Below, piece by piece: positions 10,871-22,605 of a stretch of 64,000 nt of DNA. The notes beneath the pieces were generated by a model that had not been told where the DNA came from, did not search any database, and saw nothing but the letters and a program-made list of their open reading frames with translations. The position numbers and the translations under genes were made by a program. How positions within the stretch are numbered: position 1 is the stretch's first letter; every line of letters begins with the position of its first letter. This DNA comes from Mycoplasmatales bacterium (GTDB lineage: Bacteria; Bacillota_I; Bacilli_A; Mycoplasmatales; JABABV01): positions 120,938 to 184,937 of the forward strand of contig JABABV010000001.1 in assembly GCA_014238055.1 (NCBI GenBank), given 5' to 3'.

Positions 10871-10871
10871 A

Positions 10872-11573
10872 TTAGTTACCTCCTTTTGTTTTTTTTAAAA
10901 TTAAATCTGGGCGTTTTTTTAATGTTTTTTCATAAGCTGCTTCATGTCTTCATTCAGCAATTTTTTTATGATTACCACTAAATAACGTTTCCGGTACTAA
11001 ATGACCTTCAAAATCTCTCGGTTTCGTATAACTAGGATGATCTAACAAACCGTTCATGAAAGATTCTTCTTCAAAAGAAGCTTTTTTAATTACTCCTGGA
11101 ATTAATCTTACTAAACTATCTGTGATTGCTAAAGCAGCAATTTCTCCACCAGTTAATACAAAATCTCCTAAAGAAATTTCTAAATCAACATATTCAAAAA
11201 TTCTTTCATCAAAACCTTCATAATGACCACATATAAGAATTAAATCTTTTTCATTATTAGCTAATTCAATCGCTTTAGCTTGTATATAAGGTTCTCCCGA
11301 AGGATTTAAAATTATTACAAGACTATTTTCGGTTTTAAATTTTCTAATAGCGTCCACTATCGGTTGGCACGTTAGAACCATTCCAGGTCCACCACCGTAA
11401 GCGACATCGTCAACATTATGATGTTTGTTATTACTAAAATCTCTAAAATTAACAACTTCTATATTAACTAGATTTGCATCAGTTGCGCGTTTTATAATCG
11501 AATGACTTAAAGCATCTTCAACCATTTTAGGAAATAAACTTAAAATAGTAATTTTTTTTACTTTTGAAATCAT
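10872..11573 (-). CDS. trmD: tRNA (guanine(37)-N1)-methyltransferase TrmD
   Basis: A 233-residue SPOUT enzyme that makes m1G37 next to the anticodon and so prevents frameshifting. Landmarks are ITILSLFP at the start, YGGGPGMVL, ICGHYEGFDER (about 91-101), the SAM knot IGDFVLTGGE-like stretch (LGDFVLTGGEIAA) and DHPSYTKPRDFEG. A single TGA is Trp close to the C-terminus (W-R-H-E-A-A-Y). Its ATG overlaps the rimM stop by one base, and its stop lies one base before rplS. Confidence 0.96.
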
Positions 11574-12076
11574 TACTGATCACTACCACTGTTTCAATCA
11601 TCAATAATAATTTTTTTATTTTTGATATCAACTTTTTTAACAAACTCTGGTCGATTAGGAAAATTAAATTTTCCGTTAGGACCGCTTATGAATCAAATAT
11701 CATAAACTGAGGTTTCACTAAAATCAGTTAAAATACCTAAATAATTATCGTTAAGATCGAAAACTTCACAATTAATTAAATCATCGTAATAATATTGATT
11801 AGGCGCTAAAGTTGCTCTGCCTTCAGAAAATATATCTTGACCTTTTAAATAAAGAACATCATTGATATTATTGAAATTATCAATTGTTAGTAATACAAAA
11901 TGTTTATGTAATCTAAACGTTCTTATTTTATGTTCGATCAAAGTATCATTTTCTTTTGTAAAAATTAATTTATTAACAGCAAATCTTTCTTGAACAAAAT
12001 CAGTTGAGGCAATTATTTTTAACTCTCCACGAATACCGTGAGTGTTAACAATCTTACCTATTTGTTGATATTCCAA
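11573..12076 (-). CDS. rimM: 16S rRNA processing protein RimM
   Basis: A 167-residue 30S maturation factor that binds S19. The start GKIVNTHGIRGELKI is diagnostic, with a C-terminal PRC-barrel part. The start codon is TTG (12074-12076): an in-frame stop lies four codons upstream and no ATG exists between. It begins two bases after the rpsP stop, so initiation is probably by translational coupling. Two TGA codons are Trp in the last 50 residues. Confidence 0.92.
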
Positions 12077-12078
12077 AA

Positions 12079-12363
12079 TTATTTCTTAGCTGCTTTTTTA
12101 GTTGTTTTGTTTTTTGAATCGTGAAAGATTTTTAAAATTCCTTCTTGTGACATTAAATTTTTAACTGTATCTGTAGCAATAGCTCCATCATTTAATCATT
12201 TAAGTGCTTTTTCTTGGTTAATTTTAACTTCTTTTATATGAGGGTTATATGTTCCAAATTCTTCGATGAAACGACCATCACGAGGCGCACGAGCATCAGC
12301 TGCAACAATTCTGTAAACAGGATAATGCTTTTTACCAACTCTTTTTAAACGTAGTTTTACCAT
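12079..12363 (-). CDS. rpsP: 30S ribosomal protein S16
   Basis: 94 residues beginning [19 protein letters not shown], followed by [19 protein letters not shown], both diagnostic. The conserved Trp of KALKWLNDGA is encoded by TGA, a clean demonstration of code 4. GGAGG lies upstream of the ATG. First gene of a four-gene translation operon. Confidence 0.97.
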
Positions 12364-12410
12364 TAAAATTCCTCCTTTTATTAAAAATATTAAAGTTTTT
12401 TACGAATTTA

Positions 12411-12440
12411 ATTATACATGATTTTAGGTATCTCTGTCAA
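12411..12440 (-). promoter_or_regulatory. Promoter of the rpsP-rimM-trmD-rplS operon
   Basis: The minus strand reads TTGACA, 18 bases, TATAAT: both boxes match consensus. The -35 box falls in the second arm of an inverted repeat (GTCAAG 12436-12441 and CTTGAC 12450-12455), so a regulator or a hairpin from read-through could affect it. Confidence 0.8.
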
Positions 12441-12471
12441 GTAAAAGTGCTTGACAATGAAACGAGTAAAG

Positions 12472-12498
12472 AAAAAGCCTATATATTAATAGGCTTTT
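12472..12498 (-). terminator. Terminator after proS
   Basis: AAAAGCCTAT and ATAGGCTTTT form a 10-bp stem, with the proS stop codon in the loop region and T-rich sequence following on the minus strand. It closes the long asnS-to-proS run. Confidence 0.8.
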
Positions 12499-13919
12499 GC
12501 AAAATAAATCATTTTTTTAGCTTTTTTATTACTATAAAAACATTTGGCATCAACTGGTGGTTTAGAAGCATTTCCGATTGGAATACATCTAGTAGTTGCT
12601 TGCGTTTCGATTTTAATTTTCTCTTCGTGAGTAGAATTACATCCAAAAGGAGCTAAAACAATCTTATTATCTTTAATAGCTGCTTTAAATTGATCGTAAT
12701 TAGTTACTTCAACGATATTATCTTCTAAATGCTTAGTTGCTTTAGCTAACATTTGATTATGAATATCTGTTAATAATGGTTTAATGCGATCGCGAACTTC
12801 AGAAATATTTACTTTTTCTTTTTTTAAAGTATCTCTTCGTACGATCGTAACTTCATCATTTGCGATATCTCGTGGTCCAATTTCAATTCTAATTGGTGTT
12901 CCTTTAATCTCGTTAGCAGCAGCTTTATATCCAGGACCTTTATTCGTTAAATCTATTTTCGTACGGAAACGACGTTTTAAAGATTTAAATAATTCTTGTG
13001 ATTTTTCCATTACAAGAGGATGCTTATCTGCAAAAATAGGCATAATAACTACTTCAACAGGGGCAACTTTTGGCGGTAATACTAAACCATAGTTATCACT
13101 ATGACACATAATTAAAGCACCAATTAATCTAGTTGATACTCCTCAAGAAGTTTGATAAACAAATTCTAATTTATTTTTAGAATTTTGGAATTTAATATTG
13201 AAAGCGTGCGCAAAGTTTTGTCCAAGATAATGAGAAGTTCCTGACTGTAATGCTTTTCCATCTTTCATTAAAGCTTCAACTGTGTAAGTTGTTTTCGCTC
13301 CAGCAAATCTTTCCATCGGTGTTTTCTTACCGAATAATGTTGGGATTGCTAAATAATCTTGTAAAAATTTACGATACATTTTAATCATTTTACGAGCAAA
13401 TTGACGAGCTTGTAAAGCGCTTTCATGAACTGTATGACCTTCTTGTCATAGAAATTCTGAAGTTCTTAAAAAAGGTCGTGTAGTTTTTTCTCATCTAACT
13501 ACATTAGCTCATTGATTATATAAAATTGGTAAATCTTTATATGAATTTATTTTATCAGAAAAATAATTACAAAATAAAACTTCCGAAGTTGGACGTACGA
13601 CAATTGCTTCATCTAGTTCAGTATCTCCAACTCGAGTTACTGTTGCTACTTCAGGAGCAAATCCTTCGATATGATCTTTTTCTTTTTCTAAAAATCTTTT
13701 AGGCATGAATAATGGAAAATAAACATTATTAACACCTTGTTTTTTAAATTGACTATCTAATATAGTTTTTATATTATCTCACAATGAAAACCCTAAAGGT
13801 TCAAAAATTATCGTTCCTTTAACAGGCCCATAAGTCATTAGCTCACTTTGTTTAACTACATCAGTATATCATTTAGCAAAATCTTTTTCTAAAGGGGTAA
13901 TTCGTTCATGTTGTTTCAT
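12486..13919 (-). CDS. proS: Prolyl-tRNA synthetase
   Basis: A 477-residue class II synthetase of the short type (no editing INS domain), as in eukaryote-like ProRS. Motif 2 lies around TRPFLRTSEFLWQEGHT, and the TRLIGALIMCHSDNYGLVLPP segment carries motif 3-like binding residues. The anticodon-binding domain follows, with a C-terminal zinc-type domain ending near KKMIYFAKAY. The start MKQHERITPLEKDFAKWYTD is typical. Eight or so TGA codons are Trp. It lies 29 bases behind the GGDEF/EAL-like gene and is the last gene before the terminator. Confidence 0.95.
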
Positions 13920-13948
13920 TTGTTAACTCTCCGTTTTTATAATTTTAA

Positions 13949-15655
13949 TTATGATACTAAATTTTTGAAACTATGTTCACTTAAAAATATATTATCTTCA
14001 GGTGTTTTTGGTTTTTCGATTACTAAACAATTTCGATTATTAGATAATGATTTTTGAATCGTTAAAATTTTAATTTGATTCTCAACATTATTATGAATAT
14101 TATTCGTTAATTTACGACTTACAAAGATTAATTCCGGAATTAAAACTCTAAAATATTGTTCTGATACTAAATAATTATCAACATTATATAAAGCAATTTT
14201 ATAATTACAATTACGTAATCGACGTACGATGTCGATCATATGGTTTAATGATAATTTTTCAAAATCATTAATCAAAATAATAATTCGATTATTAATATTA
14301 TGATCTTGATTAATTGCAAAAGCATTAATTTGATTTAAAAGTGTCATACTCGAAATTCTAATAATATAAGTTTCTTTATTTTTGAAATTTATAATTCTTT
14401 TTTTCAGTAATTTAAAAGCAAAAATATCATATTCTTCTTCTAAGCCAACTGCTTTGATTTGCCTACGGACATTTTTTTCTTTAAATACAGAAATGTTTTC
14501 AACTGGTAAAATATCGATTAAATTTCCAATTAAATGATTTTTTTCATAATCAATAATCGGGTTTGAATTAAAAACAAAATTTGCTTTCGAAATTGCTGTT
14601 TTAAAAATTAAATAGCAATTCATAAATTGTTTATAAGTTTCTTCGTTATCCATAACATTAAAAATAATATAGTTAAAATAATTTCCAGACTTCATTAAGT
14701 CTTTAAATCTTTTTTCTTCTAACATACTATAAGCAAACTTAGCTTTTTGACGTAAGCTATTAATAGTATTTACATTTTTTAAATCATGAATGTAAGAAAT
14801 CCCTGCTTTAAAAGGCATATTAATCGATAACGTTTTCGAGATACGTTTAAAAATTATTTTAAAAATATTATTAATAATTTTTCTACTATTAACATTTTTT
14901 AATTTACTGAATTTAAAAATGTAGAACTCTAAATGTTTTTCACTAGTTATTATATAACCGTTTTTACATAAATATTCAAATAAAATGTTTTTTATTATTC
15001 CGATCATACCACTTTTTTTACCGATTAAATTACTTAAAAAATCATTTAAATTAATATAAATTACGACTCCCGTTTTATATTTTTGTAAATGGGACATTTT
15101 CATAATTTTATTATCGATATCATAATTTAAAACTTTATTTTTATAAATCTTAGAAAAATCTTTTTTAAAAAAAGATAAATTAGAAGATAGTTGACCATAT
15201 AAGATTCTTTTATTATCAGAATAACTTAATAATGACATTTTAAATTTTAAATCAAAAGGTTCGTTTTTCGGCTTATGTTTTTCATTATTTAAAATAATAT
15301 TAAACTTTTTTCTTCAATCGATTTTTGGAGCATTGTTATGAAACTTTTTCAAAGTAATTAATAAGCTATTGATAATTGATTTAGAATTAGTTTCGTTATG
15401 TTCTAAAAATTTAATTAAAGGTAAAGAGATCGATCCGTTACTATTGATTTTTTTATCAAACATCATTGCTAATGATTTTAATTTATCATCTGGTTCTTTA
15501 TCTAATAAAGTTCTAATAATCATTTTATTATCATCGATGTCTACTTCAAAAAGAAGGACTCCGACTTTTTGAATATATAAACAATATTTTCAAATCAATA
15601 ATGAACTAGTTAATAAAATAGCAATTATAATAAATCCAATTATTAAGAAAATCAT
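13949..15655 (-). CDS. Membrane protein resembling a degenerate GGDEF-EAL (c-di-GMP-type) protein
   Basis: 568 residues. Residues about 3-22 form one membrane helix. A region starting near 30 (VGVLLFEVDIDDNKM) could be a PAS-like sensor. A middle part resembles GGDEF: INLNDFLSNLIG matches the usual I-D-x-D-x-F-K stretch, and a HLEFYIF segment stands where GGDEF is expected. The C-terminal 190 residues resemble EAL: NPIIDYEKNHLIG (usually QPI-D) lacks EAL, KIALYNVDNY stands in place of ALDDFG, and CLVIEKPKTPED in place of AEGVET. The catalytic residues are therefore missing in both domains. It probably has a non-enzymatic role. Position in the run pcrA-this-proS. The homology call is by eye. 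Confidence 0.6.
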
Positions 15656-15685
15656 ATTAAAACCCCTTTTTAATATTAAGTAAAC

Positions 15686-17878
15686 TTATTTTATAATTTT
15701 TTTAATACTTTTATGATTTTTTAAAAAACTTTTAATCCCATGATTGTATTTAAAAGAAATAGTAATAATATCATCATCTATTTTAACTATCGTTCCGATT
15801 CCAAAAACTTTATGTTCAACGATATCATCAATTACAAAATCTCGATTATTAGAATGATAATTTTCAACTCTTTTATCAACGAATTCTTTGCTGTCATTGA
15901 TACTAAATTTAGTAACTGGCTCAGCAACTGCAATCGTTAATAAAGGTTTAATTTCATTGATAAAACGTGAAACTGGTAATGGTGTATTAACTTTATCGAA
16001 AGCAAATCGAGTTGCACTAGCGATAAATATTTGTTTTTGTGCTCTCGTAATAGCAACATAAGCAATTCGTCTTTCTTCTTCTAAGTTCAATGGTAATGAT
16101 AATGCATGGGGCATTATTTCTTCATTTAGGCCGATTAAAAAGACATATGGAAATTCTAATCCTTTGGCGTTATGAACTGTCATTAATCTAATACTATCTT
16201 CATTATCACTATCTTCGTTAGTATTACTTAATAAACTGATGTCAGATAAAACATCTTTTAAGTTTTCTAATAATGAATTGCTGTTATGTTCGGCAATAAC
16301 ATTAAAATTATTTTGAAAGAATTGGAATAATTCTTTAACATTATCTTTTCTAGAACCAGTAACTAATTGTTTTTCATCTAAAATTGTTAAATAGTTTTGG
16401 TATCCTGAATCAAGATATAATTTTTCAACGATCGTCATAAACTTTTTAACATCTTTAGTTTCTAAACTTTTCTTAGCAGCGCTAACTACGTCAATCAATT
16501 TTGTAATTTGGTTAACACAATTATTAGATAAACCGATATCAGTTAAATTCTTCATGATCGCTTCAAAATAACTAATGTTTTTTTGGTTAGCAAAGTCAGT
16601 AATTTTCTTTCAACTTTTCGGTCCAATTGAACGACGAGGAACATTGATTATTCTTTCTAAATAAAAATCATGTCCACTAACAACTACTCATAAATAACTA
16701 ATTAAATCTTTAATCTCTTGACGAGCAAAAAAGTTAATATTTCCAATAACTCGATATTTCATATTCGACTTAATTAAAGCTTGTTCTAAATATAAACTTA
16801 AACTATTAACACGGTAAAGAATTACAATGTCTGCTAAAGGAACTCCTTTTTGTTGTAGTTTATTAATTTCATTAATCGTTCATCGCGCTTCGTCTTCAGC
16901 AGAAAAAGCTTGATAATATAAAATTGGTAAATCATTATTTTTACTACTAAATAATTCTTTGTCTAAACGAATTTTATTGTTTTTAATTAGTTTATTAGCT
17001 ACTTCTAAAATCTTTTGTGGTGAACGATAATTTTCTTTTAATGTTATCGTTTCTAAACTAGGATAGTCTTTCGCTAAATTAAGAATGATGTCGACGTTTG
17101 CCCCTCTTCAAGAATAAATAGTTTGGTCTGGGTCACCAACGACACATAAGTTTTGTTTTTTCTGAGAAAGAATTTTTATTATATTATATTGATAATAACT
17201 CGTATCTTGAAATTCATCTACTAAAATATAATCAAAGTAACTTACTCATCGCTGAGCCACTTCATCATATGTTGATAAAATCTTTTCTGTCTTTAAAATT
17301 AAATCATTAAAATCAAGGACGTTATTATCGTTTTTATAAATTAAATATTTTTGATAAATTCCAATAGTATTAGCTGTGAAAGTGTCATCGTCAACGATAC
17401 TATTTTTTAATTCTTCAATTGTCATTTTTTGCATTTGTCAATTTGAAAACATTTTGATTAACTTAACACCACTATATTCATTTCCTAAAAAATTAGATTC
17501 TTTAACAAATTTTTTGATTAATTTTTTTTGATCATCAGTATCTAAAATAATAAAATCTTTTTTAAATCCTAGTTTTAATACTTCGATTTCTCTACGTAAA
17601 AATCAAGAACAAAAACTATGGTAAGTTCTAATAATTGGTAAGCTAGTATCGTGAGAGATTACTTTACCGACACGATTTCGCATTTCTGTGGCAGCTTTAT
17701 TTGTAAAAGTAATTGCCAATATACGTTTAGCATCTAAATGCATATCATTAATTAAATAACTGATTTTTTCAGTTATAACAGTAGTTTTACCAGTTCCGGC
17801 ACCAGCAACAATACGCAAAGGTTTATCGTTTGTTACAACAGCATTTAATTGATCTTGATTTAATTTTTTATTTATCAT
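15686..17878 (-). CDS. pcrA: UvrD/PcrA-family ATP-dependent DNA helicase
   Basis: 730 residues, superfamily 1A helicase acting in repair and replication restart. Motifs in order: Q-motif [10 protein letters not shown] (GAGTGKTT), Ia ([11 protein letters not shown]), II (VDEFQDTS), III ([13 protein letters not shown]), IV (NYRS), V ([16 protein letters not shown]) and VI (YVAITRA). The C-terminus has the RNA-polymerase-binding Tudor-like part ([13 protein letters not shown]). At least nine TGA codons are Trp. The ATG shares one base with the stop of the RDD gene. Confidence 0.94.
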
Positions 17879-18525
17879 TAATTAACAACCTCTACTTTTT
17901 TCTTTTCTTTTGCGGGTATTGGTTTAAGACTTTCTTGTAAGGCGATTCTAACTTCATGAGTTTTTTTAATTACAATAACCATAGTATGAGAATATAAATC
18001 AGCTAAAGTTTTTTTATCTTTACGAACAACCATAATCAAAGCACAAGCAATGATAAAAATTCACCAAAAGCTACTACAGCTTAAAACTAAATTTAACATA
18101 ATTTGTTCACCAGCTGATAATGTATTATTTGTTTTATTTAATTGATATAAAACGTTGCTGCCAACTAATGTAAAAAATAAAACAAATAAAACCATTAATA
18201 AAAATGAATAGAATATTTCGCGTTGTCATATATATTTATTGTTATTATGCTTTTGAATAGCAATAACTTTAATTCCTAATATTTTTTTACCTAAAGTTTG
18301 TCCTGATTTTAAATATAGTGGCATGATGTTGAAAAGATATATCGTTACGATCGTTCCAAGTGCTCCAACAACGCGTAATCATTCAGAACGATATTTAAAA
18401 TCTAACAAAGCACTACTGATAAAAATAACTAAGAATATAACGAAAGCAGCATTATCGATTATTCTAGCTAATAATCTTATTCAAAATCCGGCGGCAACAT
18501 ATACCGTTTCTTTTCTACTTTTCAT
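17878..18525 (-). CDS. RDD family membrane protein
   Basis: 215 residues. The N-terminus FWIRLLARIIDNAAFVI carries the R-x-x-A-R-x-x-D pattern of RDD proteins, and LKSGQTLGKKILGIKVI is the second typical motif. About four hydrophobic helices are visible (near 20-40, 50-70, 110-130, 155-175). The function of the family is largely unknown; some members act in Na+/H+ exchange. The start overlaps the galE end by 11 bases and the stop overlaps the pcrA start by one base. Confidence 0.8.
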
Positions 18526-19513
18526 TATAAGAAAAACCTGCTAATAATTTTTTACGTCATTTTACATCAGATTTAATAATTTCTTCTAAGTTGTATTTTG
18601 GTTGTCATTTCAATTCATTAATAGCTTTGTTAGCATCAGCAACTAATATTGGAGGATCTCCAGCACGTCTTTTTACGATGCTATAATTAATTTTTTTATC
18701 AATAATTTTTTCAGTTGCTTTAATAACTTCTAAAACGCTATATCCTGAATTAGAACCTAAGTTATAAATGCTAGATTTTTTCGATAATTGTTTGATCGCT
18801 AAAACGTGAGCTTGCGCTAAATCGCTTACGTGAATATAATCACGAATACAACTACCATCTCTCGTATCTCAATCATCACCATAAACAACCATTTTCGGAC
18901 GAATTCCTAAAGCAGTTTCTACAACGACAGGAATTAAATGAGTTAAAGGGTTTTTATTTGAAAATAAACCAATATTACCAGAACGGTCAGCTCCAGAAAC
19001 GTTAAAATATCTAAAAATAACGTATTTAAAATCAAATGCATCGGCACAATATTGAATTAATTGTTCACTTACTCTTTTAGAAAAACCGTAAGGGTTGATC
19101 GGATTTTTCGGTTCATCTTCTACGACAGGGACGTTTTTTATTTCGCCATAAACTGCAGCAGTTGAAGAAAAAATTATTTTTTTAATATTAAATTGATTCA
19201 TAACTTCAAGTAATATTGAAAAGTTAACTGAATTATTTGAAAAATATTTTAATGGTTTACTTACTGATTCAGCTACCGAAATATCGGCAGCAAAATTCAT
19301 AACCACGTTTATTTTATGATCAGTAAATATTTTTGATAATAACTTTCTATCATTAATATTACCTTCATAAAAAATTACTTCTTTATCTAACGAATTTTTA
19401 AAACCAGTTGATAAATCATCGATTACAACTACTTGATAATTATCTCTTAATAATTCTTTTACAGTATGAGAACCAATATAACCGGCTCCACCAGCTACTA
19501 ATATTTTTTCCAT
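18515..19513 (-). CDS. galE: UDP-glucose 4-epimerase
   Basis: A 332-residue short-chain dehydrogenase-like enzyme that interconverts UDP-glucose and UDP-galactose. The NAD-binding GGAGYIGS is at residues 8-15, VIDDLSTG follows, then NFAA, SSTAAVYG and the catalytic Y-x3-K in NPYGFSKR. C-terminal DYIHVSDLAQAH and RRAGDPP are typical. It could supply UDP-Gal for glycolipids or capsule. Two TGA codons plus others in the C-terminal third are Trp. AAGGAG precedes the ATG. Confidence 0.95.
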
Positions 19514-19541
19514 AACTTAACTCCTTTATTATATTATAATA

Positions 19542-20909
19542 TTAAAATTTTAAATTTCTTGGTGTTCTTGGAAATGGAATAACATCTCTAATATTTGCCA
19601 TACCTGTAAAATACATCACTAATCTTTCGAAACCTAATCCAAAACCACAACTCTTAGAACTACCGAAACGACGCATATTTAAATATCATTCTAGTTCTTT
19701 GTTATCTAAATTTAATTCTTGCATACGTTTTTTAAGTTCGTCGTAGCGTTCTTCTCTTTGTGATCCACCGACTAATTCACCAATTCCAGGAACTAATAAA
19801 TCGAAAGCAGCTACAGTTTCATTATCTTCATTCATTCTCATATAAAAAGCTTTTATTTCTTTTGGATAATTAATTACAAAAACGGGTCCTTCAAAATGTT
19901 TTTCAGATAAATATTTTTCATGTTCTGTTGCCAAATCAATTCCAAAATGAATATCTTTAAATTCAAAATTTACACCATTTTTTTGAGCTTCTTGTAAAAT
20001 TTCAATCGCTTTACGATATTCTAATCTTGGAAATTCGCTCGAAGCAACTTTTTCTAAAGTAAAAATTAATTCATTATTAATTTTATCGTTTAAGAAAACT
20101 AGTTCATCACGACATTCTTTTAAAGTGTTTTTAATTAAATATTTAATTAAATCTTTAGTTAGATTTAAATCATCATTTAAATCTCCGAATGCTAATTCTG
20201 GTTCTAACATTCAAAACTCAGCAGCGTGGCGTAATGTATTAGAGTTTTCGGCACGAAAAGTGGGACCGAAACTATATACTTTACGAAATGCTTGGGCATA
20301 TGCCTCAGCTGTTAATTGTCCTGAAACTGTTAGCGAAGCTTTTTTAGAAAAGAAATCTTTGCTATATTTATCATCTGTTCGAGTTGTTACAGTAAAACTT
20401 TCTCCGGCACCTTCAGCATCATTTTCAGTAATAATTGGAGCATGAACTCATAAATAATCATTTTCTATAAAATATTTATGAATTAATTGACCTAATACTG
20501 ATCTGATTTTAAAGACAGCACGGAACAATTGTGTTTTTGGACGTAAATGAGCAATCTCTCTTAAAAATTCAAAACTATGTTCTTTTGATTGTAAAGGGTA
20601 GTCTGAATCTGAAATTTTAATAATATTGATTTCATTTGCTAATAATTCATAACTTTGCCCTTTAGCTTTTGATTCGATAAACATTCCTTTAACTTCGATT
20701 GAACTAGCAGTTGTTAATTTGCTTATTTCAGCAAAATTACTGATACTGTCTAATTTATAAACAACTTGTAAACTTTCAAATTTAGTTCCATCGTTAATCG
20801 TTAAGAAGCCAATTTTTTTAGAATTACGATTAAACCCAACTCAAGCTTTTATTTTCACTTCTTTATTTATTTTATCTTTAGCTTGCTTTAATAATTCACA
20901 TAAATCCAT
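19542..20909 (-). CDS. asnS: Asparaginyl-tRNA synthetase
   Basis: A 455-residue class IIb synthetase. The N-terminal OB domain contains [21 protein letters not shown], motif 2 is around [20 protein letters not shown] with the Asn-specific context [14 protein letters not shown], and motif 3 is [12 protein letters not shown]. AsnRS charges tRNA-Asn directly. Three or more TGA codons are Trp. The gene heads the long co-directional run asnS-galE-RDD-pcrA-GGDEF/EAL-proS. I saw no T-box in the 130-base upstream region. Confidence 0.95.
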
Positions 20910-20985
20910 CTTCTAAATACCTTCCATTTCTTGAAATAATCTATTTTTATTAAATTATCTCTGTTTTCGCTTTATTTTTAACACA

Positions 20986-21012
20986 ATTATATCATTATAT
21001 TTAAATTTTCAA
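20986..21012 (-). promoter_or_regulatory. Promoter upstream of asnS
   Basis: The minus strand shows TTGAAA, 15 bases, then TGATATAAT (extended -10). This gives a leader of roughly 70 bases before asnS. Confidence 0.55.
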
Positions 21013-21041
21013 GTTATTTAATCTAAAAAATAGTTTTTATC

Positions 21042-21893
21042 TTATTTTTTTAGATTGTTTAATAACAATAAATTTTGAATTAAACTAGCAACTGTCATCG
21101 GCCCTATCCCTCCAGGAACTGGCGTTATAGCACTAGCGTGTCCTAAAAACGATTCTAAATTAACATCGCCATAAATTTTTTTACTTTCTCTTTTAGAGAT
21201 TCCGACATCAATCAAAATAACTTTCTCTTTTACTTGATTTTTATTATTTAATATATGTTTTACACCAGTCGAACTAACGATAATATCTGCTTCTTTTAAA
21301 GCTTTTTTAGTTATTTCAAGATCAGTTTCTTTATCTAAACAAATATGTTTAATTCCTAACAAATCTAATTCAACTGCCATCGGTTTACCAACAACGACAC
21401 CTTGACCTAATAAAGCAACATATTTATTCGTTCAATCAAAATTATAATATTTAAATAATTCAAAAATTCCAAACGGAGTTGCTGGAACGATTCCACCAGT
21501 TCGGTTAATTCTTAATGAATTATTAGCTCCACTCAAACCATCAACATCTTTTTTAGGATCGATTAAATTTAAAATTTCTTCTTGATGTTTCACTAAATGT
21601 TGCGGGAAAGGTAATTGTAAAATAAATCCCGTAAGCGTTTTATCATTATTTAAATCTAAAATAAGTTTTTTTAATTCTGCTAAAGAAGTTTTTTCTGTAA
21701 GTGAAATTAATTGACCTTTAATCCCTATTTCTTTACAGACTTTTAATTTATGCGAAACATATATCTTACTAGCGGGATCGTTACCAATGATTACGATTGC
21801 TAATTTTAAAGTTAATTTTTTGTCGGTAATTTCTCGCTTGACACTTTCTATAATGCGCTTAGCTAAAGTTTTACCTTCCATAATTATTGTCAT
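21042..21893 (-). CDS. folD: Bifunctional methylene-THF dehydrogenase / cyclohydrolase FolD
   Basis: 283 residues. It carries the catalytic Y-x3-K region (KIYVSHKLKVCKEIGI), FILQLPFPQHL, DPKKDVDGL, then the Rossmann part LGQGVVVGKP and the C-terminal TPVPGGIGPMTVASLI. FolD interconverts 5,10-methylene-THF and 10-formyl-THF, which supplies formyl-Met-tRNA and purine carbons. AGGAG stands 7 bases before the first Met. It follows thiN by 20 bases. Confidence 0.95.
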
Positions 21894-21913
21894 AATTAAA
21901 CTCCTTTTAACTA

Positions 21914-22525
21914 TTATTCTTTACTAGAAATTAAAATCATTTCTGGGTTTTTATCAAAAATTTCAACTATTATACTTTGGTTTTTTACAAAAGCGTTACT
22001 GACTAAACGAGTATCGTATTTCGCTACTTGATAATTAGTTATATTATAAAGAGCCTTTTCAATATTTATAACAGCTGCCTTAAAAGCAAAAATCGTAAAA
22101 GTACTATTATCTATTAATGGACTAACGATATTTTTACCTTGATGTAGTTTTACGACTAAATGATTTTCGTTGATAATTGCTTTAACGTTATATTTAAGAA
22201 CTAAGTTCATAACGTGAGCGTCCATATCGATACGTGTTCCGCCACAATAAAATAAAATATTTTGATATTTATTTTTAATAGCTCATTTAATAGCGTATTC
22301 GCCATCACTAATAACTTGGTCTTGTTTATGAATAAAATTATTCATATTTTTTATTTCTTGACGTTTTTTCTCATCTTTTACACTATCAAGATCGCACATC
22401 GCTGAAATCATCGCTATATTATTATTTAATAAATAAACGATTCCTTTTTCGACGCCAATATAATCACCAGCTATATTTAAACGTTTTTTTAAGTTGGTTG
22501 CGACAATAATTGCAGTTTTATTCAT
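21914..22525 (-). CDS. thiN: Thiamine diphosphokinase
   Basis: 203 residues that match the ThiN pattern: GDYIGVEKGIVYLLNNNI, the CDLDSVKDE segment and the nucleotide-binding HKQDQVISDGEYAIKWA (usually P-x-K-D-x-T-D-x-E), then FYCGGTRIDMDAHVMN. It would convert thiamine to thiamine diphosphate. ATG 22525 is chosen because GGAG lies 6 bases upstream; a TTG two codons earlier is possible. In many mollicutes thiN follows rpe; here it is paired with folD. Confidence 0.85.
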
Positions 22526-22551
22526 AAACAACTCCTTAGTAAATTTATTTT

Positions 22552-22584
22552 AAAACACACAAACTTAATCAATTTGTGTGTTTT
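22552..22584 (-). terminator. Hairpin after the peroxiredoxin gene
   Basis: AAAACACACAAA and TTTGTGTGTTTT form a 12-bp stem with a 9-base loop, between the peroxiredoxin stop and thiN. The last T-run is part of the stem, so termination strength is uncertain. Confidence 0.6.
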
Positions 22585-22605
22585 CAAATAAATTTAGTGA
22601 TATTT

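Noticed and set aside
12784-13092. A 102-codon plus-strand frame inside proS.
   Set aside because: Opposite-strand shadow of a clear proS gene.
20910-21040. Possible T-box riboswitch upstream of asnS.
   Set aside because: I found no T-box sequence (TGGNACCGCG-like) or terminator/antiterminator pair, only a promoter.
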